From positions 104,978-168,977 of the forward strand of contig CAUPMJ010000009.1 of NCBI GenBank assembly GCA_963512455.1: a DNA stretch of 64,000 nt. The letters run 5' to 3'. This document shows, one piece after another, positions 1 through 7,584 of the stretch. Under the pieces are notes generated by a model. That model saw only the letters and a program-made list of their open reading frames with translations, had not been told where the DNA came from and searched no databases. Each line of letters opens with the position of its first letter. Positions within the stretch are counted from its first letter, which is position 1. The position numbers and the translations under genes were made by a program. This DNA is from Hylemonella sp963512455 (GTDB lineage Bacteria; Pseudomonadota; Gammaproteobacteria; Burkholderiales; Burkholderiaceae_C).

Positions 1-697
1 TGGGGATGGCCAGCGCCAACTGCGACACCACATCGGGTGGCGTCACGATGGCCGCGATGATGAAGGCCAGCACGACAAAATAGCCGCGGAAGTCCTTGAG
101 CTTCTGGATGCTGACCAGGCCCATGCGTGCCAGTACGATGACAACGATGGGCACCTCAAAGGCCAGGCCGAAGGCGATGAACATGGTCAGCACAAAGCTC
201 AAATAGGCCTCGATATCCGGCGCAGCCGTGATGCTCTTGGGCGCAAAGCTCTGGATGAAGGCGAAGACCTGCCCGAACACGAAGAAGTAGCAGAAAGCTA
301 CGCCGATAAAGAACAGCACCGTGCTGGAAATCACCAGCGGCAGCACCAGCTTCTTCTCATGGGTGTACAGGCCGGGCGCAACGAAGGCCCAGACCTGGTA
401 GAGCACCACCGGCAGGGCCAGCAGGAAGGCCGCCATCAACAGGATCTTGAGCGGCACCATGAAGGGCGAGATGACCGAGGTGGCGATCAGCGTAGCTCCC
501 TTGGGCAGGTGCGCCACCAGCGGTTGGGCCAGGATGTCGTAGAGCGCCGCCGGGCCCGGGTAGAGGGCCAGGATGGCGGCGGCGATGGCCATGGCGATCA
601 CCGTCTTGATGAGCCGGTCGCGCAGCTCGATCAGGTGCTGCACGAAGGGCTGTTCGGTACCGGCCAGCTCGTCGTCTTTGCTTAGTGGGTCTGCCAT
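1..697 (-). CDS. tatC: TatC, Sec-independent translocase receptor subunit (3' end outside window)
   Basis: Multi-spanning inner-membrane receptor that, with TatB, recognises twin-arginine signal peptides of folded proteins. About 232 residues are visible from the start MADPLSKDDEL, out of roughly 250 usual for the family; the gene runs off the left edge. Seen: the N-terminal motif HLIELRDRL, then hydrophobic helices including a segment ending FGLAFEVPIVV with the family's conserved Glu-Pro pair, and RGYFVVLAFIIAAIVTPPDV near the edge. It lies downstream of tatA and tatB on the same strand in the usual tatABC order, 67 bp after tatB. MsrP, encoded at 46.6-47.6 kb, has a twin-arginine signal and is a plausible substrate. 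Confidence 0.95.
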   Translation of the reverse strand, partial: MADPLSKDDELAGTEQPFVQHLIELRDRLIKTVIAMAIAAAILALYPGPAALYDILAQPLVAHLPKGATLIATSVISPFMVPLKILLMAAFLLALPVVLYQVWAFVAPGLYTHEKKLVLPLVISSTVLFFIGVAFCYFFVFGQVFAFIQSFAPKSITAAPDIEAYLSFVLTMFIAFGLAFEVPIVVIVLARMGLVSIQKLKDFRGYFVVLAFIIAAIVTPPDVVSQLALAIP

Positions 698-764
698 GCG
701 TTGTTACCGGTTGCGGGGCCGTGCCGCCCGCACCCTGCCTGTGTGCTGGGCGAGCCGGCGAAGC

Positions 765-1232
765 TCAGTTCAGTTTCTGGGGCCGGTAGCGGGCCACCCG
801 GGCCGCACCGGACAGCGCCCGGGTGCGCACACCCTGGCGTGCCTTGTACCAATTGGGCGTGCTGCCGCGCTTGAGACGCCAGTTCTTGCCCGGGTGCTTG
901 TACTCCGGGACGGACGTCAGGCTCGAAGACAGGTCGGTCGCCGTGTCGAGCCCCGAGGTCGCAGTGGCCCAGTCCTTCTCGAAATCCGAGGTGGTGGTGT
1001 GGATCGAGTTCTCGACCTCCTGGGCCGCTCCCTCGACCGTGCTTTTCATCTTCTTGAGCTCTTCGAGCTCCATCGAACGGTTGACCTCGGCCTTGACGTC
1101 GGACACATAACGCTGGGCCTTGCCCAGCAGCGTACCGATGGTGCGCGCCACGCGCGGCAGCTTCTCCGGCCCGATGACGATCAACGCCACCGCGCCGATG
1201 AGCGCCATCTTGGAAAGGCCGAGATCGATCAT
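765..1232 (-). CDS. tatB: TatB, twin-arginine translocase subunit
   Basis: Single-spanning protein that forms the receptor complex with TatC. The 155-residue product starts MIDLGLSKMALIGAVALIVIG with one N-terminal membrane helix followed by GPEKLPRVARTIG, the conserved hinge and amphipathic helix of TatB. A charged, probably helical stretch follows (KAEVNRSMELEELKKMKS), then an unstructured basic tail, as is normal for this subunit. It lies between tatA (22 bp upstream) and tatC. The TatB assignment rather than TatA rests on its longer length and the Glu in GPEKLP. Confidence 0.95.
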   Translation of the reverse strand: MIDLGLSKMALIGAVALIVIGPEKLPRVARTIGTLLGKAQRYVSDVKAEVNRSMELEELKKMKSTVEGAAQEVENSIHTTTSDFEKDWATATSGLDTATDLSSSLTSVPEYKHPGKNWRLKRGSTPNWYKARQGVRTRALSGAARVARYRPQKLN

Positions 1233-1254
1233 GCCTGAGGGCTACGCGGGGCGT

Positions 1255-1506
1255 TCAGGACTTGGTCTTGGCTTCGACATCGATGGTGTTCTTGTCAGCC
1301 GCGGGAGCTGCCGTGCTGGCCACCTGCTGGGGAGCGGGTGCAGCAGCGGGCTTCTCTTCGGTCGAGGAGCCATCCTTCATGCCGTCCTTGAAACCCTTGA
1401 CGGCGCCACCCAGGTCACTGCCCAGGTTCTTCAGCTTCTTGGTGCCGAACACCATGACCACGATCAGCAGCACGATCAGCCAGTGCCAGATGGAAAAGGA
1501 ACCCAT
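1255..1506 (-). CDS. tatA: TatA, twin-arginine translocase pore subunit
   Basis: Small protein (83 residues) that oligomerises to form the Tat translocation path. It begins MGSFSIWHWLIVLLIVVMVFG, a short N-terminal membrane helix, followed by the FGTKKLKNLGSDLGGAVKGF hinge and amphipathic helix diagnostic of TatA. The remainder is an Ala/Pro-rich tail ending DVEAKTKS. It is the first gene of the tatABC set; on the minus strand an AGGAGA purine run lies just upstream of the start, a good ribosome-binding site. The HIT gene upstream is separated by about 65 bp. Confidence 0.96.
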   Translation of the reverse strand: MGSFSIWHWLIVLLIVVMVFGTKKLKNLGSDLGGAVKGFKDGMKDGSSTEEKPAAAPAPQQVASTAAPAADKNTIDVEAKTKS

Positions 1507-1571
1507 ATTTCTCTCCTAAGGAATTCGTGATTTTAAGCGCCATGCCGGGCAATCTGCGCGAACCGGGGAAA

Positions 1572-1943
1572 TCAACCTTTCAACCAGGGACGCGGACCAC
1601 CTATCACGTGGATGTGCAGGTGGTGCACCTCCTGGCCGCCGTCGCCTCCGGTGTTGCAGACCATGCGAAAACCACCCTCCGGATAGGGCCGGCAGCCTTG
1701 TTCCTGGGCCAGCCGGGGCGCCAAGGCCATCATGCGCCCGAGCAGATCCACATGGTCGGGCCCTACCTGGGCCATCGAAGGGATATGCCGCTTGGGGATC
1801 AGCAGGAAATGCACCGGCGCCCAGGGGTTGATGTCGTGAAAGGCAAAGAGGTCCTCGTCCTCGTAGACCTTCTTTGCGGGAATCTTGCCGGACACCAGCT
1901 TGCAGAAGATGCAGTCCGGATCGCTGTGCTTGACCTCACTCAT
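1572..1943 (-). CDS. hinT: HIT-family nucleotide hydrolase (HinT-like)
   Basis: Histidine-triad protein of 123 residues, expected to hydrolyse nucleoside phosphoramidates in the cytoplasm. The catalytic triad motif is VHHLHIHVIGG near residues 105-115, and the N-terminal zinc-type motif DCIFCKLVSGKIPAKKVYED is also present, as in bacterial HinT. Length and both motifs match the HinT branch well. It lies between hisE (about 40 bp upstream) and tatA on the same strand, a placement common in Burkholderiales genomes. The exact physiological substrate cannot be inferred from sequence. Confidence 0.9.
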   Translation of the reverse strand: MSEVKHSDPDCIFCKLVSGKIPAKKVYEDEDLFAFHDINPWAPVHFLLIPKRHIPSMAQVGPDHVDLLGRMMALAPRLAQEQGCRPYPEGGFRMVCNTGGDGGQEVHHLHIHVIGGPRPWLKG

Positions 1944-1982
1944 ACGTGAAACTCCGTGAATGATGAAGGGAATGGCAAGTGC

Positions 1983-2363
1983 TCACTGTGCCCCGCTCTC
2001 GCGGGCCAGCGCCTTGCGCAAAGCCTTTTCCTCGATACCGCTGGTGCCTTCACGGCGCTCCAGCTCGGCGATGACATCGACCGGCGTCAGGCCGTAGTGG
2101 GCCAGGGCGATCATGGTGTGGAACCAGAGGTCGGCCACCTCGCCCACGATCTTGCTGCGGTCGCCTCCGTGGTCGGCGTCCTTGGCCGCCATCACCACCT
2201 CGGTCGCCTCCTCACCCACCTTCTTGAGGAAAGCGTCCGGCCCCTTGTGCAAGAGGCGAGCGACATAGCTCTTCTCGGGGTCGCCACCCTGGGCGGGCAG
2301 ACGGCTCTCGATCACCGCCGCCAGGCGGGCCAGGGCATCGACAGAATTCTTGGACTCGGCCAT
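1983..2363 (-). CDS. hisE: Phosphoribosyl-ATP pyrophosphatase
   Basis: Second step of histidine biosynthesis: removes pyrophosphate from phosphoribosyl-ATP. About 126 residues from MAESKNSVDALARL. The MazG-like helical fold shows as FLKKVGEEATEVVMAAKDAD and GEVADLWFHTMIAL, carrying the acidic residues that bind Mg2+. I prefer the ATG at 2363, just after the hisI stop, over a GTG nine bases earlier that would overlap hisI. It is separate from hisI here, whereas many bacteria fuse the two. Last his gene of the cluster, followed by hinT. Confidence 0.95.
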   Translation of the reverse strand: MAESKNSVDALARLAAVIESRLPAQGGDPEKSYVARLLHKGPDAFLKKVGEEATEVVMAAKDADHGGDRSKIVGEVADLWFHTMIALAHYGLTPVDVIAELERREGTSGIEEKALRKALARESGAQ

Positions 2364-2368
2364 GGTCT

Positions 2369-2758
2369 TCACTTGTAGATGGTTTCGGGGTCCTTGAGGA
2401 CCGGATCGACGGCGCGCCAGGAACCGTCCTTGTAGACGCTGAAAAAACAGCTGTGGCGGCCAGTATGGCAGGCGATGCCGGGCTCGTGACCCAGCTGGGT
2501 CACTTTGAGCAGAACGACGTCGTTGTCACAGTCCAGTCGAATCTCATGCACGGTCTGCACGTGGCCCGACTCCTCGCCCTTGAACCAGAGCTTGCCGCGC
2601 GAGCGGCTGAAGTAGACCGCACGCCCGAGTTCAGCCGTTTTCTGCAAGGCCTCGCGGTTCATCCAGGCAAACATCAGCACATCGTTGCTACCCTGTTCCT
2701 GGGCGATGACCGGCACCAGGCCCTGGGCGTCCCATTTGACGTCGTCGAGCCAGCTCAT
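2369..2758 (-). CDS. hisI: Phosphoribosyl-AMP cyclohydrolase
   Basis: Third step of histidine biosynthesis: opens the purine ring of phosphoribosyl-AMP. 129 residues. The zinc and magnesium ligands are visible: SRGKLWFKGEESGHVQ, the acidic DCDNDVVLLKV, and the Cys/His cluster PGIACHTGRHSCFF. Stand-alone enzyme of normal length, without a HisE domain. Its start overlaps the end of hisF by four bases, indicating translational coupling. Confidence 0.96.
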   Translation of the reverse strand: MSWLDDVKWDAQGLVPVIAQEQGSNDVLMFAWMNREALQKTAELGRAVYFSRSRGKLWFKGEESGHVQTVHEIRLDCDNDVVLLKVTQLGHEPGIACHTGRHSCFFSVYKDGSWRAVDPVLKDPETIYK

Positions 2759-3546
2759 GCCGCCTCCTCGATGCGCACCGGAATGCCGGCCTGCGCCATG
2801 CGCGTCTTGGCCTGGGCGATGGTGTACTCACCGTAGTGGAAGATGCTGGCAGCCAGCACGGCATCCGCCCCGCCCTTTTGCACGCCTTCGACCAGGTGGT
2901 CGAGGTTGCCCACGCCGCCCGAGGCGATCACGGGCACGCTGACCGCGTCACTGACGGCGCGCGTGAGCGCCAAGTCGAAGCCGGACTTGGTACCGTCGCG
3001 ATCCATGCTGGTCAGCAGGATCTCGCCAGCGCCGTGTTCGGCCATCTGGCGCGCCCAGGCCACGGCATCCAGCCCGGTGTTCTTGCGCCCGCCATGGCTG
3101 TAGACGTCCCAGCCCTCGCCGCGCGCCAGCAGATCCTCGCCGTAACGGCGCTTGGCGTCGATGGCCACCACGATGCACTGGGCGCCGTATTTGTGCGAGG
3201 CGTCGCGGATAACTTGCGGGTTGGCGATGGCGGCGGAATTGAAGCTGGTCTTGTCGGCCCCGGCATTGAGCAGGCGCCGCACGTCCTCGACCGTGCGCAC
3301 GCCGCCGCCCACGGTCAGCGGGATGAACACCTGGGAGGCCACGGCCTCGATGATGTGCAGGATCAGGTCGCGCCCGTCGCTGGTGGCGGTGATGTCGAGG
3401 AAGGTGAGTTCGTCGGCGCCCTGTTCGTTGTAACGCGCAGCGATTTCCACCGGGTCTCCGGCATCGCGCAGTTCGACGAAATTGACGCCCTTGACGACGC
3501 GTCCGCCTGTCACGTCCAGGCAGGGAATGATACGTTTGGCCAGCAT
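2755..3546 (-). CDS. hisF: Imidazole glycerol phosphate synthase, cyclase subunit
   Basis: Cyclase half of the HisHF synthase; it joins ammonia from HisH to PRFAR, giving imidazole glycerol phosphate and AICAR. 263 residues, a complete (beta-alpha)8 barrel. The two catalytic aspartates are in IPCLDVTGGRVVKG (about residue 11) and VVAIDAKRRYG (about residue 130). Phosphate loops VGGGVRTVEDV and IASGGVGNLDH are intact. hisI starts inside its last codons. Upstream of it, a hexose-phosphate mutarotase gene separates it from hisA. Confidence 0.97.
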   Translation of the reverse strand: MLAKRIIPCLDVTGGRVVKGVNFVELRDAGDPVEIAARYNEQGADELTFLDITATSDGRDLILHIIEAVASQVFIPLTVGGGVRTVEDVRRLLNAGADKTSFNSAAIANPQVIRDASHKYGAQCIVVAIDAKRRYGEDLLARGEGWDVYSHGGRKNTGLDAVAWARQMAEHGAGEILLTSMDRDGTKSGFDLALTRAVSDAVSVPVIASGGVGNLDHLVEGVQKGGADAVLAASIFHYGEYTIAQAKTRMAQAGIPVRIEEAA

Positions 3547-3577
3547 GCCCGGATTGTAGGGCGGGGCGCGCCCGCTC

Positions 3578-4432
3578 TCAGGTGAGGCTCAGCCGCTGCC
3601 AGCCCTGCCAAGCGCCACCCGCGGGCACGGCGATGGCCTGCATGACCTGGGCGGCCTCCACGCAGAGCATGTGGGCATAACCATCGGCCGGCAGGTCGGC
3701 CAATGTGGCCGCCAGCTCTGCACCCGGGTTCCAGACCACGGTCTGGGCCCAGCCGGGACTTTGTTCAATCCGCAGGCGCTGCGGCCCGTCGCGCAAGAAC
3801 AGTACCTGGGACGCGGCGTCATAAACGCGGTCGAATCCCCCCTGAAAGTGCAAGGGGCCGGTCGCCCGGCCATGCCGATCGGTCAGCGCATCCCACTCGG
3901 GCTGACCCTCCAGGCCCGTGAGCTGCACTGCCGCAATGTCATCAACTGCCAGATAGGTATGCAGGGCCCCGGTGAAGTCCAGAGGCATGACATCCCTGTT
4001 GTGCACCTCCAGCGTGAGCTGCAGAAACCCCGGGCGCAGCTCCAGCGCCAGGGTGAGCTCAAAAGCCTGCGGCCAGAACTGCCGCGTCGCCGCACTGGCG
4101 GGCAGACGCAGGCTCATGCGCGCCGCCTCCAGCGTGAGCACAGGCGGCACGTCGGCCAACCAGGTCAAGTTGCGCGCGAAGCCATGTTTGGGCAGCGGCC
4201 CGCGCTGGTTGAACTGGGGGAAACAGACGGGAACGCCACCGCGTACCGCGGACTGACCGTCGAATGCGCTGCGGGGGCTGAGATAAAGACGTTCGCGACC
4301 GCCCGACACCCAGGACACGACATGGGCACCGTGCAAAAGCACCCGCAGGTGGTCGCCGTTGGGCAGGCTCAGGACAAGGGAGGGCAGGCCATGGAACAGC
4401 TCGAGGCTGCCGCCCGCCGCCAGCTCACCCAT
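3578..4432 (-). CDS. D-hexose-6-phosphate mutarotase (YeaD-like aldose 1-epimerase family)
   Basis: 284-residue galactose-mutarotase-fold protein, predicted to interconvert anomers of a hexose 6-phosphate. Family landmarks: YLSPRSAFDGQSAVRGGVP, FPQFNQRGPLPKHGFARN with the conserved His, GALHTYLAVDD with a second His, and MLCVEAAQV carrying the catalytic Glu near the C terminus. The gene lies between hisA and hisF and its start overlaps the hisA stop by eight bases, so it is co-transcribed and probably translationally coupled. No link to histidine synthesis is known to me; the placement may be opportunistic. The substrate is inferred from family, not shown. Confidence 0.85.
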   Translation of the reverse strand: MGELAAGGSLELFHGLPSLVLSLPNGDHLRVLLHGAHVVSWVSGGRERLYLSPRSAFDGQSAVRGGVPVCFPQFNQRGPLPKHGFARNLTWLADVPPVLTLEAARMSLRLPASAATRQFWPQAFELTLALELRPGFLQLTLEVHNRDVMPLDFTGALHTYLAVDDIAAVQLTGLEGQPEWDALTDRHGRATGPLHFQGGFDRVYDAASQVLFLRDGPQRLRIEQSPGWAQTVVWNPGAELAATLADLPADGYAHMLCVEAAQVMQAIAVPAGGAWQGWQRLSLT

Positions 4433-5165
4433 TCAGCTCGTCGGCGCGGATCTGGGCTGCTTCGAAGTCGAGGTCGCCGGTGTAGATGGCGCGACCGCAG
4501 ATCACGCCTTCCACGCCCTCGCTCTCCACCGCACACAGGGCTTCGATGTCGGCCATGTTGCTCAGGCCGCCGGAGGCGATGACCGGAATGGTCAGCGCCT
4601 GGGCCAGCTTCACCGTGGCGTCGATATTGATGCCCGAGAGCATGCCGTCACGGCCGATGTCGGTGTAGATGATGGACTCGACACCGTAGTCCTCGAATTT
4701 CTTGCCCAGGTCGACCACCTCATGGCGGGTCAGCTTGCTCCAGCCGTCGGTCGCCACCTTGCCGTCCTTGGCGTCCAGGCCGACGATGATGTGGCCGCCA
4801 AAGGCCGTGCAGGCATCCTGCAGGAAACCGGGGTTCTTGACAGCGGCCGTGCCGATGATGACGTAGCGCAAACCGGCGTCCAGATAGCGCTCGATGGTAT
4901 CCAGATCGCGGATGCCACCGCCGAGCTGCACGTCGATCTCGCTACCCACCTCCTTGAGGATGCTGCGGATGGCCAGCTCGTTCTTCGGCTGGCCCGCAAA
5001 GGCACCGTTCAAATCCACCAGGTGCAGGCGGCGCGCACCCTTGCTCACCCATTTGCGCGCCATCACCGCCGGGTCTTCGCCGAAGGTCGTGGACTGGTCC
5101 ATATCGCCCTGCTTGAGGCGCACGCAGTGGCCGTCTTTCAGATCAATCGCAGGAATTAAAAGCAT
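4425..5165 (-). CDS. hisA: ProFAR isomerase (phosphoribosylformimino-AICAR-P isomerase)
   Basis: Fourth step of histidine biosynthesis, an Amadori rearrangement producing PRFAR. 246 residues, a (beta-alpha)8 barrel related to HisF. Catalytic aspartates appear in LIPAIDLKDGHCVRLKQGD (about residue 8) and VGLDAKDGKVATDGW (about residue 129); the phosphate loops VQLGGGIRDL and ASGGLSNMADI are complete. It is about 50 bp downstream of hisH and overlaps the mutarotase gene. Confidence 0.97.
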   Translation of the reverse strand: MLLIPAIDLKDGHCVRLKQGDMDQSTTFGEDPAVMARKWVSKGARRLHLVDLNGAFAGQPKNELAIRSILKEVGSEIDVQLGGGIRDLDTIERYLDAGLRYVIIGTAAVKNPGFLQDACTAFGGHIIVGLDAKDGKVATDGWSKLTRHEVVDLGKKFEDYGVESIIYTDIGRDGMLSGINIDATVKLAQALTIPVIASGGLSNMADIEALCAVESEGVEGVICGRAIYTGDLDFEAAQIRADELNG

Positions 5166-5214
5166 GGTGCAAGAACAAGGGCAGAAGCGCGATCAGGCGA
5201 AATCGTGCGGGGAA

Positions 5215-5889
5215 TCAGGGATTCCAGTGGAGGAAGTTGCGATAGAGGGCCAAGCCGTGAGCTGCACTTTTCTCTGGGTGGAATTGTGTCGCAAAAATAT
5301 TATCGCGTGCAATGGCCGCCGTGAAGCGGCCGCCGTAATCGGCTCCGCCCGCGCTGTGGCGCGCATCCGACGGTCGGGCATAAAAACTGTGCACGAAATA
5401 GAAGTAGCTGCCGTCCGGCACGCCAGACCACACCGGATGACGCCCCTGGCCAGGGTCCATCTGCCGAACCTGGTTCCAGCCCATCTGCGGCACCTTGTAG
5501 CGGCTGCCATCGGGCTGCAGGCGACCAGCAAGGTCGAACTTGACGACTTCACCATGGATCAGCCCCAGGCCTGGCGTATCACCCTCGGCGCTGTGGTCCA
5601 GCATCATCTGCATGCCCACGCAGACACCGAACAGAGGCTTGGCGGCAGCAGCCTCCAGTACAGCATCGCGCAGGCCGGACTCCTGCAGTTCGCGCATGCA
5701 ATCGGGCATGGCGCCCTGCCCAGGCAGCACGACGCGGGCGGCCGCCCGCACCTCATCGGGGCGCGAGGTGATGAGCACGTGCCAACCGCTGCCCTGGGCC
5801 GCGGCCTGCACGGCCTGCGACACCGAGCGCAGATTGCCCATGCCGTAATCCACCACGGCGACCGTCTTGGCCGGTAGTCCGAAAGTCAT
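5215..5889 (-). CDS. hisH: Imidazole glycerol phosphate synthase, glutaminase subunit
   Basis: Class I glutaminase that supplies ammonia to HisF. About 224 residues if started at MTFGLPAKTV (5889), chosen because the reading frame upstream overlaps hisB with no homologous sequence and because VAVVDYGMGNLRSV is the normal N terminus. Catalytic triad: Cys in LFGVCVGMQMML, His and Glu in ATQFHPEKSA. The oxyanion strand motif VLPGQGAM is also present. Sits four bases after the hisB stop. Confidence 0.96.
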   Translation of the reverse strand: MTFGLPAKTVAVVDYGMGNLRSVSQAVQAAAQGSGWHVLITSRPDEVRAAARVVLPGQGAMPDCMRELQESGLRDAVLEAAAAKPLFGVCVGMQMMLDHSAEGDTPGLGLIHGEVVKFDLAGRLQPDGSRYKVPQMGWNQVRQMDPGQGRHPVWSGVPDGSYFYFVHSFYARPSDARHSAGGADYGGRFTAAIARDNIFATQFHPEKSAAHGLALYRNFLHWNP

Positions 5890-5893
5890 ACGA

Positions 5894-6490
5894 CTAGAGC
5901 GATCCCTTGGTCGAGGGAATGGTGCCCACCGAACGCGGGTCGATTTCCAACGCAGCGCGCAGAGCGCGGGCAAAGGCCTTGAACACCGTCTCGGCCTGGT
6001 GGTGGGCATTTTCACCACGCAGGTTGTCGATGTGCAGCGTGACGAAAGCGTGGTTCACGAAACCCTGGAAAAACTCATAGGCCAGCTGGCTGTCGAAGGT
6101 GCCGATCATGCCGCTCTTGAAAGGCACGTGCATCTCCAGGCCGGGGCGGCCGGACAAATCGATCACCACGCGCGACAGCGCCTCGTCCAGGGGCACATAG
6201 GCGTGGCCGTACCGGCGGATGCCTTTTTTGTCGCCCACGGCCTTGGCCACGGCCTGGCCCAGAGTAATGCCCACGTCTTCCACCGTGTGGTGGCCGTCGA
6301 TGTGCAGGTCGCCCTTGGCCTGGATGTCCAGGTCGATCAGGCCGTGGCGCGCGATCTGGTCCAGCATGTGGTCGAAGAAGCCGATGCCTGTCGACAGGTT
6401 CGACTTACCAGTTCCGTCCAGGTTGAGCTTGACGGTGATCTGGGTCTCCGCGGTGTTGCGGGACACTTCGGCGGTACGTGGTGTGCTCAT
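5894..6490 (-). CDS. hisB: Imidazoleglycerol-phosphate dehydratase
   Basis: Sixth step of histidine biosynthesis, a manganese-dependent dehydration to imidazole acetol phosphate. 198 residues starting MSTPRTAEVSRNTAET. Metal-binding repeats: GFFDHMLDQIARHG, IDGHHTVEDVGITLG, and in the second half NHAFVTLHIDNLRGENAHHQAE. It is the monofunctional dehydratase, lacking the histidinol phosphatase domain found in enteric HisB, so the phosphatase must be encoded elsewhere. Overlaps the end of hisC by four bases. Confidence 0.97.
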   Translation of the reverse strand: MSTPRTAEVSRNTAETQITVKLNLDGTGKSNLSTGIGFFDHMLDQIARHGLIDLDIQAKGDLHIDGHHTVEDVGITLGQAVAKAVGDKKGIRRYGHAYVPLDEALSRVVIDLSGRPGLEMHVPFKSGMIGTFDSQLAYEFFQGFVNHAFVTLHIDNLRGENAHHQAETVFKAFARALRAALEIDPRSVGTIPSTKGSL

Positions 6491-7584
6491 AAGGATTCTT
6501 TCAGCGCGGCCAGCATCAGCTGGTTTTCCTGCGGCGTGCCCACCGTCAGGCGCAGGCAGTTGGCCAGCAGGGGGTGCAACTTCGACACATTCTTCACCAG
6601 AACCTTGCGCGCCTTCATGCCCTCGAAGGTCTTGGCCGCATCGGGCACGCGCAGCAGGATCATGTTGGCGTCGCTGTTCCAGGCCCGCACCCCGGGCAGG
6701 GCCTTCAACGCTTCCAAAATCATAGCACGCTGGGCCTTGATCTCCTGCGCCTGGGCCGCGAACACATCGGCATGCTCGAGCGCAAAGAGGGCGCATTCGT
6801 AGTTCAGCACGCTGACGTTGTAGGGCGGGCGCACCTTGTCGACCTCGGCAATCAGGGCCGCCGGCCCCATCATGTAACCCAGCCGCACGCCGGCCAGGCC
6901 GAACTTGGAGAGCGTGCGCATCAGCAGCACGTGGCTGTTGGCCGCCGGCTTGGCGCGGATGCGCTCGATCCAGCTGCGCGCGGCAAAGGGCTGGTAGGCC
7001 TCGTCCATCACCACCAGGCCACCCTGCTCGCCTACGGCGGCAATGATCTTTTCGATGGCCGCATCGCTCCACAGATTGGCTGTCGGGTTGTTCGGATAGG
7101 CGATGTAGGTGATGCTGGGCTTGTGCTTGGCAATGGCCCCCAGCATGGCGACCACGTCCAGTTCGAACTCCGGCGTCAGCGGCACGCCATGGAAAGTAAG
7201 GCCCTGCAGCTGCGCGCTCATGGCGTACATCACGAAACCCGGCACTGGTGCCAGGATGGAAGCACCCGGCACGTCGCAAGCCATGGCCAGCAGGGAAATC
7301 AGTTCGTCTGAGCCATTGCCCAGCATTAGGTCATATCCCTCCGGCATGCCGGCGTAACTTGCGAGCGCGGCCCGCAGGTCGTTGACGCGACCGTCCGGGT
7401 AGCGGTTCAGCGCCAGCTGGCCCAGACGCTGGCCCAGCTCGGCCTGCAATGCGGGCGGCAGGCCGTAAGGGTTCTCCATGGCGTCAAGCTTGACCAGGCC
7501 CGCCGACTCCTGCACGGCATAGGCATGCATGCCCTGGACGTCCTGGCGGATCAGGCGCTGCAGCTTGGGATCGAGGGCTGTCAT
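6487..7584 (-). CDS. hisC: Histidinol-phosphate aminotransferase
   Basis: PLP-dependent class I/II aminotransferase converting imidazole acetol phosphate to histidinol phosphate. 365 residues. Seen: MENPYGLPPAL near the N terminus, NGSDELISLL cofactor contacts, IAYPNNPTANLWSD, VMDEAYQPFA with the Asp that contacts the PLP nitrogen, and the Schiff-base Lys in TLSKFGLAGVRLGYMMG. Four-base overlaps with hisD upstream and hisB downstream point to coupled translation. Confidence 0.96.
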   Translation of the reverse strand: MTALDPKLQRLIRQDVQGMHAYAVQESAGLVKLDAMENPYGLPPALQAELGQRLGQLALNRYPDGRVNDLRAALASYAGMPEGYDLMLGNGSDELISLLAMACDVPGASILAPVPGFVMYAMSAQLQGLTFHGVPLTPEFELDVVAMLGAIAKHKPSITYIAYPNNPTANLWSDAAIEKIIAAVGEQGGLVVMDEAYQPFAARSWIERIRAKPAANSHVLLMRTLSKFGLAGVRLGYMMGPAALIAEVDKVRPPYNVSVLNYECALFALEHADVFAAQAQEIKAQRAMILEALKALPGVRAWNSDANMILLRVPDAAKTFEGMKARKVLVKNVSKLHPLLANCLRLTVGTPQENQLMLAALKESL

